DNA of 64,000 nucleotides from an uncultured Hungatella sp. Its GTDB lineage: Bacteria > Bacillota > Clostridia > Lachnospirales > Lachnospiraceae. The stretch spans positions 1-64,000 of the forward strand of contig CAMUJH010000012.1 in the NCBI GenBank assembly GCA_947089145.1. Reading direction: 5' to 3'. The position numbers and the translations under genes are program-made. The notes below the pieces were generated by a model. The model was not told where the DNA came from. It did not search any database and saw only the letters and a list, made by a program, of their open reading frames with translations. Below, piece after piece: positions 47,337 to 54,435 of this stretch (positions within the stretch are counted from its first letter, which is position 1; each line of letters opens with the position of its first letter).

Positions 47337-47921
47337 TTGAGAGTACATGGTGATAAAATAATTCGGAGACGGAAAGGTATCTCGGAATTGAAAAAGTATC
47401 AGGATGGCAGAGAACTGTTGGAGCAGGATTTTTATTATCTATGTGGTTACTGTGGAAAAGATGGAAATGTGTTGCACCAAAAACTTCATTTGGATCATTT
47501 TGTCCCGAAGAGTTTAGATAAAAGCCGGGAAAATGATTATTATAATTTGGTTTTAGCCTGTTCAAGATGTAACCTGTCTAAGTCAGATAAATGGCCGACA
47601 GGAGATATTACGCAACCACATAATGAAAAAGATGGATTTGTGGATCCGGCAGTTCCAGAATTTGACGAGCATTTGGAGCGGAATGAGAAAGGATATGTGG
47701 TTGGGAAAACACCTGTTGGAGACAGTATGTGCAATATGCTTCACCTGGATATCAGAAGAACAGATCTATACTGGAATGCGGCTCAATTAAAGAGGCAGCT
47801 CAAAGAATTGGAGAAACTATTTCAGGAAGGAAAATTAACAGAGCGGCAAAAAGATATTTATATCGAGACTAATATGATTTTTAATGAATACATAGACCAG
47901 GCATTTACAAAGGGTGAATAA
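47337..47921 (+). CDS. HNH endonuclease (Septu/retron-effector-like)
   Basis: A 194-residue nuclease with a zinc-stabilised HNH core: CGYCG (Cys36, Cys39), LHLDHFVPKS (catalytic His54 with Asp53), YYNLVLACSRCNLSKSDKW (Asn70, Cys75, Cys78). The following GFVDPAVPEFDEHLERNEKG and VGDSMCNMLHLDIRRTDL resemble HNH effectors such as PtuB of Septu. The start is TTG behind AAAGGAG, 25 bases after the receiver gene. It ends directly at the methyltransferase start. Likely DNA (or RNA) cleavage effector or restriction enzyme. Confidence 0.88.
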   Translation: MRVHGDKIIRRRKGISELKKYQDGRELLEQDFYYLCGYCGKDGNVLHQKLHLDHFVPKSLDKSRENDYYNLVLACSRCNLSKSDKWPTGDITQPHNEKDGFVDPAVPEFDEHLERNEKGYVVGKTPVGDSMCNMLHLDIRRTDLYWNAAQLKRQLKELEKLFQEGKLTERQKDIYIETNMIFNEYIDQAFTKGE

Positions 47922-49508
47922 ATGGACAGTGATAAATTATCGGGTACCTATTACACTCCGCCCGATGCAATTCAGTTTATGATGGAGTATTTAAAAAAAG
48001 AACAACAGGATTTTTCTAATGTGTTGGAACCTTCAGCAGGTGATGGAAGGTTCCTTCCTTTGTTGCAAGAGAATGCGTCACATATAACAGCTATTGAGCT
48101 ATTTCAGGAAAAAGTAGATCAGATGTGCCGGGAATATACAGGAGGCTTATTTACAATCGTAAAGGATAATTTTCTTGACTTTGCTGTCAATACATTAGAG
48201 CGCTATTCACTGATTATAGGAAATCCTCCGTATATTAATAAAAAACGGATGGGTAAGGAGGATCTTGAGAAAGCATATGTAATTTGTACAGAGGCAGGAT
48301 TAAGCAAAACGGTGATGCAGAATATGTGGCTGGCGTTTATAATGGGCTCCTGTCGTTTACTTCAACCAGGTGGCAGTATTTTTTTTATATTACCGATGGA
48401 ATTTTTGCAAGTGCAATATGCAGAGAGACTTAGGGAACATCTGGAGAAGATATTTAATACGATTCATATTATTGTTTTTCAAAAGGCTCTGTTTCCGAAG
48501 ATTGAACAGGAGGTCTGCCTGGTATATCTGACAAATAAAAGATATGCGGAAAGGCATATACGTTATGAGATATATGAGGACTGCAGAAAGAGAGTTCCAA
48601 TACAGGAAAATAGTATCCGTTGGAATAAACCATTAAAAAAGTGGTCAAACGCAATTCTCGATGATAGTGATATTTCTTTATTAAAAAATGCTATGAATCG
48701 ATATCCACGAATCAAAAATATGGGGCAAATCGCACCTGGTATTGTGACAGGAGGGAACCGATATTTTATTTTATCAGAAGAAATGGTAGAAAAGTATCAG
48801 TGTAGGGAGTTTGTGCTTCCCATTGTTCAGAAAGCTTCTTATATACCAAAGAATATCATAGAAATTTCTGAGGAAGTAGTAAAAGAGATAAGCCTGAATA
48901 ACAAGCCGCTTTATCTGTTGAACCTTTCTGGGGAGAAAGATATACTAAGATTGCCTATTGCACTGCAAAAATACTTGAACTGGGCGGGAGACCAGAAGGT
49001 GGGTGATATACCGCTGAAAGATTGTTATAAATGTTCGACTCGGATGCCGTGGTATGGTGTGCCTATTGTGAAAAAGGGAGAAGTGGTATTTTTTAAACGT
49101 TATGGTCAACTGCCTCGTATTTATTATAACTCAGCGGGGGTACATACTACGGATGCAGGGTATCATATACGGCTTATGGACGAGTTTGATGGGGAGAGTT
49201 TGGTGTTCTGTTTTTTTAATTCTATCACTCTTGCTCAATGCGAATTTGATGGACGCTATTATGGCGGAGGAGTATGTGAACTTGTACCAACAGAGTTTAA
49301 GGATATTGTGGTTCCATATCGTCGTATTAGAGAAAAAGATAAAGAAAAATTAAAGTCTTTGTTCAAAAGTGGAGAACCAGTGGACGAAATTGTTAAATTT
49401 GTAAATGAGTTGACAATTTATAGAGATTACGAGGCCAAACAGATACATCGGTTTGAAGAAATTCGCAGAGTATTGATGGGAAGAAGAGATGGTAAGATAG
49501 GATTTTAA
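47922..49508 (+). CDS. N6-adenine DNA methyltransferase (TaqI/Eco57I type)
   Basis: A 528-residue gamma-type adenine methyltransferase. Motif X is GTYYTPPDAIQFM, motif I is VLEPSAGDGRFLPLL (34-48), and the catalytic motif IV is IIGNPPYINKKRM with NPPY at 101-104. Residues from about 250 form a target-recognition half, ending with CEFDGRYYGGGVCELVP and coiled coil. There is no fused nuclease. Its ATG follows the HNH stop with no gap, so the two are co-translated, as in restriction-modification pairs. AT-rich codon use fits a recent arrival. Confidence 0.92.
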   Translation: MDSDKLSGTYYTPPDAIQFMMEYLKKEQQDFSNVLEPSAGDGRFLPLLQENASHITAIELFQEKVDQMCREYTGGLFTIVKDNFLDFAVNTLERYSLIIGNPPYINKKRMGKEDLEKAYVICTEAGLSKTVMQNMWLAFIMGSCRLLQPGGSIFFILPMEFLQVQYAERLREHLEKIFNTIHIIVFQKALFPKIEQEVCLVYLTNKRYAERHIRYEIYEDCRKRVPIQENSIRWNKPLKKWSNAILDDSDISLLKNAMNRYPRIKNMGQIAPGIVTGGNRYFILSEEMVEKYQCREFVLPIVQKASYIPKNIIEISEEVVKEISLNNKPLYLLNLSGEKDILRLPIALQKYLNWAGDQKVGDIPLKDCYKCSTRMPWYGVPIVKKGEVVFFKRYGQLPRIYYNSAGVHTTDAGYHIRLMDEFDGESLVFCFFNSITLAQCEFDGRYYGGGVCELVPTEFKDIVVPYRRIREKDKEKLKSLFKSGEPVDEIVKFVNELTIYRDYEAKQIHRFEEIRRVLMGRRDGKIGF

Positions 49509-49573
49509 GAGGGTGTCTCGTGCTCGAAGATATTGGATGATGGGAGGTAAATAGAAGTTTTTTGAGAACAACT

Positions 49574-49703
49574 TGACACTAATTTACAGTCAATTTTGCC
49601 TAAACTTAGCATTACTGTACCATTCTCCCCACAGAGTTATACGGGTTTCTGCGGTTTTCGCTCAAAAAAAGTGAAAAAAGTTTGTGACATTAACTTGACA
49701 TTA
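49574..49703 (+). repeat. Three TGACA(C/T)TA direct repeats at the island's right end
   Basis: TGACACTA at 49574-49581, TGACATTA at 49685-49692 and TGACATTA at 49696-49703; the first and third are preceded by AACT. The last one abuts the protease-tail remnant. Such repeats are typical of recombinase arm-binding sites; the role here is inferred. The rest of 49509-49862 has no gene. Confidence 0.5.
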
Positions 49704-49706
49704 GCG

Positions 49707-49748
49707 GGATGGGGGACTTTGTGTCTGCGGGACAGTCTGCCGGTGTAG
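49707..49748 (+). pseudogene. Remnant of an S8 protease 3' end (junction repeat)
   Basis: In frame it reads GWGTLCLRDSLPV then stop, identical in protein to the end of the protease at 34066-35790, while the DNA differs at about five positions (TGGGGGACTTTGTGT is identical in both). No other protease sequence is present. It marks an insertion or recombination junction 13.96 kb from the first copy. Confidence 0.85.
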
Positions 49749-49767
49749 AATAAACTTGTTATCTGAA

Positions 49768-49841
49768 CTGTTACCTATAGAATGCCCCATGAAGAAATGC
49801 TGTCAGCAACAGCGGCTCTTCATGGGGTATTTATGTAACAG
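49768..49841. other. Large two-part stem-loop
   Basis: Outer arms CTGTTAC (49768-49774)/GTAACAG (49835-49841) and inner arms ATGCCCCATGAAGA (49782-49795)/TCTTCATGGGGTAT (49817-49830), with GCTGT/ACAGC pairing inside. There is no T run on either strand. It lies between the junction remnant and the end of the araC gene and may act as a weak bidirectional terminator or mark an element end. Confidence 0.5.
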
Positions 49842-49862
49842 CTATTCTGCTGCTGATAATTT

Positions 49863-50783
49863 TTATTGTAAATCCATGTTTGCGCCTGGGGCGCCCATTG
49901 CCTTAAGCTTTGCCCGGTACTGCATGGGCGTCATGCCGTGGAGGGTGCGGAAGGATTTGAGAAAGCTGCTGTAGTTGGTGAAGCCGCTGTTGGTGCAGGC
50001 GTCCAGGACGCTGCGTCCGGCGGCGATTTCCTGACGGCAGTGCTGCATGCGCAGGTTTCGGATATAATCGTGGATGCTTTCCATGGTGTATTCTTTAAAG
50101 ACCCGGGAAAGGTGCTCCCGGCTGGTGAAGGTGTATTTGGCCAGGAACGTTGCGGTCAGGCCCGGATCTGTGTAGTGGTCCCGGATGTATTCTACCGCAG
50201 CGGAAACCAGGGTGCTGGTACAGCTGGGAGATGGCATCTCTGTATGCCGGTCTTCTACAAGCTGGTTGATAAAAAGCTGGAGCTCTATAAGCTCGCAGGT
50301 GAGAATAATCTCCTGGCAGTCCCTCCGGATGTGGGGAATCTGGACCATCCTTTCCAGAAGGCCCCGCAGATCCCAGGTAGATACGGCATGGGCGTTGAGT
50401 ATGACAATATTCTGCTGCCACTGGGGATTGCTAAGACCAGACTGGCGGATGGCCATGTCCCAGACACTGGTACTGATCTGGACCACAAGCCGGTCGGAGA
50501 CTGTGTCTGTCACCGTATATCTGCCGGCATGGTAGAGCTCCGCTGGGAAGAAAACCATCTCCCCGGGGTGCAGGGTGTAGAGATTTCCCAGAAAGGAGTA
50601 CTGTACATCACTGCCGGATATGAGAAGAATAATCTCATGGTAGGGGTGGGAATGGACTACAGACTGCTTATTTTTCTGGTTTGTGAACCAGGTTACCGCC
50701 ACCTGGCATTCCTCCAGATTGATCCGGGCCATTTCCTGGGTGAGCAGAGAATCGGTGAAGTGGTTAATTTTCTGGACAATCAT
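49863..50783 (-). CDS. AraC-family regulator with cupin sensor
   Basis: A 306-residue activator-type regulator. The N-terminal cupin (about 30-110) includes VVHSHPYHEIILLISG and LHPGEMVFFPAELYHAGRY. The C-terminal AraC DNA-binding domain (about 205-295) has two helix-turn-helices, with LTATFLAKYTFTSREHLSRVFKEYT and DACTNSGFTNYSSFLKSFR. It is divergent from the YcxB/TRAP/GH31 operon, which it probably controls, with a sugar bound by the cupin as signal. The 175-base AT-rich divergent region shows no consensus promoter. GGAGG lies before the start. Confidence 0.92.
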   Translation of the reverse strand: MIVQKINHFTDSLLTQEMARINLEECQVAVTWFTNQKNKQSVVHSHPYHEIILLISGSDVQYSFLGNLYTLHPGEMVFFPAELYHAGRYTVTDTVSDRLVVQISTSVWDMAIRQSGLSNPQWQQNIVILNAHAVSTWDLRGLLERMVQIPHIRRDCQEIILTCELIELQLFINQLVEDRHTEMPSPSCTSTLVSAAVEYIRDHYTDPGLTATFLAKYTFTSREHLSRVFKEYTMESIHDYIRNLRMQHCRQEIAAGRSVLDACTNSGFTNYSSFLKSFRTLHGMTPMQYRAKLKAMGAPGANMDLQ

Positions 50784-50958
50784 AAGAGGCCTCCTTTTTC
50801 TAAGAGTATATCTGGAAATATCACATTTTGCAAGTTTTCAGTCACAAAAAAATGAGATTTCTATTTATTTTAATTGGTAAAATTAGACGAAAAGTAATGG
50901 AAAAAATAAGAAAATAGTAAAAAATATCTACAAAAATTTCTGAAATGAGGCCTTGCTA

Positions 50959-51540
50959 ATGGGTGGCGAACATAAATGTTTTGATATTCTGGTGGTTTTT
51001 GACGACGATACGATCCGGCGCATGTTCCGGGCGGAGTATTACACCTATGAGACGGCACGGCGTCTGCTGCGGTTTCTCCTGGGAGCAGCGGGAATCATGG
51101 CCGCACTGTTTGTGGATTTCCCCACGGCAGGTAAGACAGTCTGCCTGATGGCTGGGGTGTGGATGCTGGTTGCCGGGGACTTTCCCAGCAAGGTCCAGGC
51201 CGAGGGTGTTATCAGTCAGCGGAGGGGCCGGCACAGCCAGGTGGTCTGCCGTGTGAAGGATGAAGGACTGGAGGTTCAGGGCGGCGGGTTTCTTTCCTAC
51301 AGCAGCCTGGACAGGCTGGTCTATGACGAGGAATATCTGTATCTGTTTGCCAGCCGCCAGACAGCCGTTATGCTTCCGGCAGCCGCCATAGGCGCAGAAC
51401 GGCTGGAGTCTTTTAAGGCGGAGGTTCGGGAGAAAAGCGGAAAACAATGGAAACGGCTTACAACCGGATTTCTGGAATACAATCTGAGGGATCTGGTGGA
51501 AGCCCTTGCAGGGAGGCAGAAAGCCAGCACGCGGAAGTAA
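50959..51540 (+). CDS. YcxB-like membrane protein
   Basis: A 193-residue protein. A short N-terminal soluble part, two adjacent membrane helices (about residues 35-75, LLGAAGIMAALFVDF and VCLMAGVWMLVAG), and a C-terminal beta-rich region with GGGFLSYSSLDRLVYDEEYLYLF resemble the YcxB-like family. Function is unknown. The ATG at 50959 is preferred over a TTG at 50953 because of GAGG spacing. It is the first gene of the TRAP operon. Confidence 0.65.
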   Translation: MGGEHKCFDILVVFDDDTIRRMFRAEYYTYETARRLLRFLLGAAGIMAALFVDFPTAGKTVCLMAGVWMLVAGDFPSKVQAEGVISQRRGRHSQVVCRVKDEGLEVQGGGFLSYSSLDRLVYDEEYLYLFASRQTAVMLPAAAIGAERLESFKAEVREKSGKQWKRLTTGFLEYNLRDLVEALAGRQKASTRK

Positions 51541-51570
51541 TTAAAATTATATATATAGGAGGAATTTGTT

Positions 51571-52605
51571 ATGAAATTACGCAAGCATGCAAGGAAAGTA
51601 GCGGCATTGGTAGCGGCGGGGGCATTGATGCTGACCGCCTGCGGAGGGAGTGGGGGTAATTCCTCAGGTTCCGGACAGGGAGCTTCTGGTGAGCAGACTT
51701 TTAATCTGAAGTTGAGCCATGGGCTGGCGGAGGATCATGCCGTCCACATCCAGATGACCGAGTGGGCAGCAGATGTAAAGGAAAAATCCGGCGGCACCAT
51801 CAATATCCAGATTGTCCCCAACGGACAGCTGGGCAGTGAGGCAGACAATATTTCCTCCATCCAGGCCGGGGGGCTGGATATGGCCAAGGTATCTGCATCT
51901 ACCCTTGGCAACTTCAATAACACCTGGAATGCCCTGTCTGTTCCCTATGTATTCAATGACAAGGAGCACTTCTACCAGGTGATGGACGGAGAGATTGCCC
52001 AGGAGCTTTATAAGATGACAGAGGGAGACGGCTTCATCGGTCTTACCTGGCTGGATTCCGGCGCCCGTTCCTTCTATACGGCCAACACCCCCATTCGTGT
52101 GCCGGGTGACTTAAAAGGATTAAAGATCCGTACCATGGACAGCCAGATGGCCATTGATATGATGAATGCCCTGGGAGGCTCTGCTACGGTTATGAGCTAT
52201 TCCGAGATTTATACCGGCATGCAGCAGGGTGTGGTAGACGGTGCCGAGAACAATATTACGGCGCTTCGCGACCACAGCGATGTGACCCAGTATTACTGCT
52301 ATGACGAGCACACCCGTATCCCGGACATCATCGTGATTTCTGCCAAGGTATGGAACCAGATGAGCGACAGCCAGAAACAGGTCATGACCGAAACCGCGGC
52401 TGCGGCCACGGAAGCTTACAAGACCCGCTGGGCCGAATTTGAAGACGAAGTAAAAGCCGCTGCCCAGCAGAACAATGTGACCTTTGTGGAGGATGTGGAT
52501 ACGGCTGCCTTCCAGGAAGCATGCAGCTCCATCTATGACAGCTTAAAGAGCAGCGCTCCTGAGGTGTATGCAATTGTGGAGAAGATCCAGAACGCTGGAA
52601 AGTAA
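51571..52605 (+). CDS. dctP: TRAP transporter substrate-binding lipoprotein (DctP)
   Basis: A 344-residue extracytoplasmic binding protein. It has a signal peptide with the lipobox LTAC (Cys23) and a Gly/Ser-rich linker. The DctP fold follows with LSHGLAEDHAVHIQM, IQIVPNGQLGSE, IRTMDSQMAIDMMNALGGSATVM and QQGVVDGAENN; the Arg in KIRTM normally holds the ligand carboxylate. This suggests an acidic ligand. AGGAGG precedes the start. Confidence 0.94.
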   Translation: MKLRKHARKVAALVAAGALMLTACGGSGGNSSGSGQGASGEQTFNLKLSHGLAEDHAVHIQMTEWAADVKEKSGGTINIQIVPNGQLGSEADNISSIQAGGLDMAKVSASTLGNFNNTWNALSVPYVFNDKEHFYQVMDGEIAQELYKMTEGDGFIGLTWLDSGARSFYTANTPIRVPGDLKGLKIRTMDSQMAIDMMNALGGSATVMSYSEIYTGMQQGVVDGAENNITALRDHSDVTQYYCYDEHTRIPDIIVISAKVWNQMSDSQKQVMTETAAAATEAYKTRWAEFEDEVKAAAQQNNVTFVEDVDTAAFQEACSSIYDSLKSSAPEVYAIVEKIQNAGK

Positions 52606-52617
52606 AGGGGTGAGACT

Positions 52618-53094
52618 TTGAAGAAATTTGACGAGATTTTAGACAAGGTTATGCGCCTGATCATGGCAGTTGCCATGTTCGCGCTTCTGGCAGGAGGAAC
52701 ATGGCAGATTACCTCCAGATGGATACTTAAGAATCCATCTACCTTTACCGACGAGTTTCTCCGCTATGTACTGATCTGGGCATCCATGATTGGATCGGCC
52801 TACTGCTTTTACAAGGACGAGCATCTGGCCCTGGATCTGGTCAAAGACCGGGTAAAAGGCAGTGCCCGTCTGGCCCTGCTGGTGTTCATTGAGGCTGCGA
52901 TCCTGTTCTTCGTGTGCTATGTATTTATTTTCGGGGGCTTCAAGCTTGTGATGAATGCAACCAACCAGTCTTCTGTTATGCGTATTTCCTTTAAGCTGCT
53001 TTATGCATGCCTTCCCCTTTCCGGCATCTTTATTGTGATAGCCAGAGGGATCAAATACGTACAGCTTTACATCAACAGCAAAGGAGGTAAATAG
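52618..53094 (+). CDS. dctQ: TRAP transporter small permease (DctQ)
   Basis: A 158-residue protein with four membrane helices: residues 10-30, 45-65, 83-105 and 125-147. It has the typical DEFLRYVLIWASMIGSAYCFYKDEHLALD. The start is TTG behind AAAGGGGTGAG, 12 bases after dctP, and the stop is 2 bases before dctM. Confidence 0.92.
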   Translation: MKKFDEILDKVMRLIMAVAMFALLAGGTWQITSRWILKNPSTFTDEFLRYVLIWASMIGSAYCFYKDEHLALDLVKDRVKGSARLALLVFIEAAILFFVCYVFIFGGFKLVMNATNQSSVMRISFKLLYACLPLSGIFIVIARGIKYVQLYINSKGGK

Positions 53095-53096
53095 GC

Positions 53097-54410
53097 ATGG
53101 TTCTGCAGGCTGTGTTAATGCTGTTTGGTTCATTCTTTATCATGCTGTTTGCGGGTGTGCCCATCTCTGCGGGGATCGGAATCGCTTCCATCATTACAGC
53201 CATTATGAGCGGAATGGATGGAAATATCTTTGCCCTGACGGCTGCCCAGAGATGCTTTTCCGGCTGCGATTCCTTCTCGCTTCTGGCTCTGCCCTTCTTC
53301 TCCCTGGGCGGAAGCATCATGAATAAGGGCGGAATCGCAAAGCGCCTGGTTCGCCTGGCCAGACTTTTAGTAGGCTGGGTGCCTGGCTATCTGGCGGCTA
53401 CCAATGTACTTGCCAATATGTTCTTTGGCGCAGTGTCCGGCTCTTCGGTGGCAGCCACCTCTGCCATGGGGTCCATCATGAGTCCCCTGGAGGCAGACGA
53501 GGGCTATGACCCCAACTATTCTGCGGCAGTGAATATCTGTTCCGCACCCACCGGAATCCTGATTCCGCCTTCTGGTCCGCTGATCCTTTATTCCATTACA
53601 GCCGGCGGAGTGTCTGTGGCTGCGCTGTTTATGGGCGGATACCTGACCGGCGGCCTGCTGGGAATCGCCGTAGCGGCCCTGGCGATATTCCTTGCCATCC
53701 GGAAGGGCTATAAGGCATCCAGCATCAAGGAGGCAGATCCGGCCTGGAAGATCTGGTTGGACGCAGTCCCCTCCCTGCTGGCAGTGATCATTGTAATGGG
53801 CGGTATCCTGTCCGGTATTTTCACGGCCACGGAGGCAGGGGTAGTCATGTGCCTGTACTGCGGTCTGCTGGCAATCATTTACCGGGAAATGAATCTGAAA
53901 ACCTTTTATAACCTGCTGGCAGATACCATGAGGAGCTCTGCGACCATTCTGTTTTTGATTGCATCTTCCTCCATCATGTCCTACGTGATGTCCTATACCG
54001 GCATCCCGGCAGCCATCAGCGGTGCCCTCATGAGCATTTCCAGCAACCGCTATGTGATCATCTTGATTATGAATGTGTTCCTGCTGGTCATGGGGATGTT
54101 CCTGGATCTGACCCCTGCGGTCCTGATCTTTACCCCCATTTTCCTGCCTATCGCTACCAGTGTGGGGATGAGCCCGGTCCACTTTGGCCTGATGCTGATC
54201 ATGAACCTGGGAATCGGCTCTGTGACGCCGCCGGTAGGCTCCTGCCTGTTTGTAGGCTGCGGGGTGGGCCATGTGAAAATTGAGGGCGTTACCAAATACA
54301 TTGTGCCGATTTTCGCAGCCATGGTGGTGGCGCTGTTTCTGGTAAGCTTTATTCCGGCGATTCCGCTGCTGGTTCCTTATCTGTGCGGTCTTGTGCCCAG
54401 CATGTGGTAA
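53097..54410 (+). CDS. dctM: TRAP transporter large permease (DctM)
   Basis: A 437-residue protein with about 12 membrane segments, the ion-coupled channel of the TRAP system. Family motifs are LPFFSLGGSIMNKGGIAKRL, FGAVSGSSVAATSAMG, APTGILIPPSGPLILY and GIGSVTPPVGSCLFVG. AGGAGG precedes the ATG. The gene is intact and followed after 25 bases by GH31. Confidence 0.95.
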   Translation: MVLQAVLMLFGSFFIMLFAGVPISAGIGIASIITAIMSGMDGNIFALTAAQRCFSGCDSFSLLALPFFSLGGSIMNKGGIAKRLVRLARLLVGWVPGYLAATNVLANMFFGAVSGSSVAATSAMGSIMSPLEADEGYDPNYSAAVNICSAPTGILIPPSGPLILYSITAGGVSVAALFMGGYLTGGLLGIAVAALAIFLAIRKGYKASSIKEADPAWKIWLDAVPSLLAVIIVMGGILSGIFTATEAGVVMCLYCGLLAIIYREMNLKTFYNLLADTMRSSATILFLIASSSIMSYVMSYTGIPAAISGALMSISSNRYVIILIMNVFLLVMGMFLDLTPAVLIFTPIFLPIATSVGMSPVHFGLMLIMNLGIGSVTPPVGSCLFVGCGVGHVKIEGVTKYIVPIFAAMVVALFLVSFIPAIPLLVPYLCGLVPSMW

Positions 54411-54435
54411 ATATTAATAAAATGGAGACAGAATC

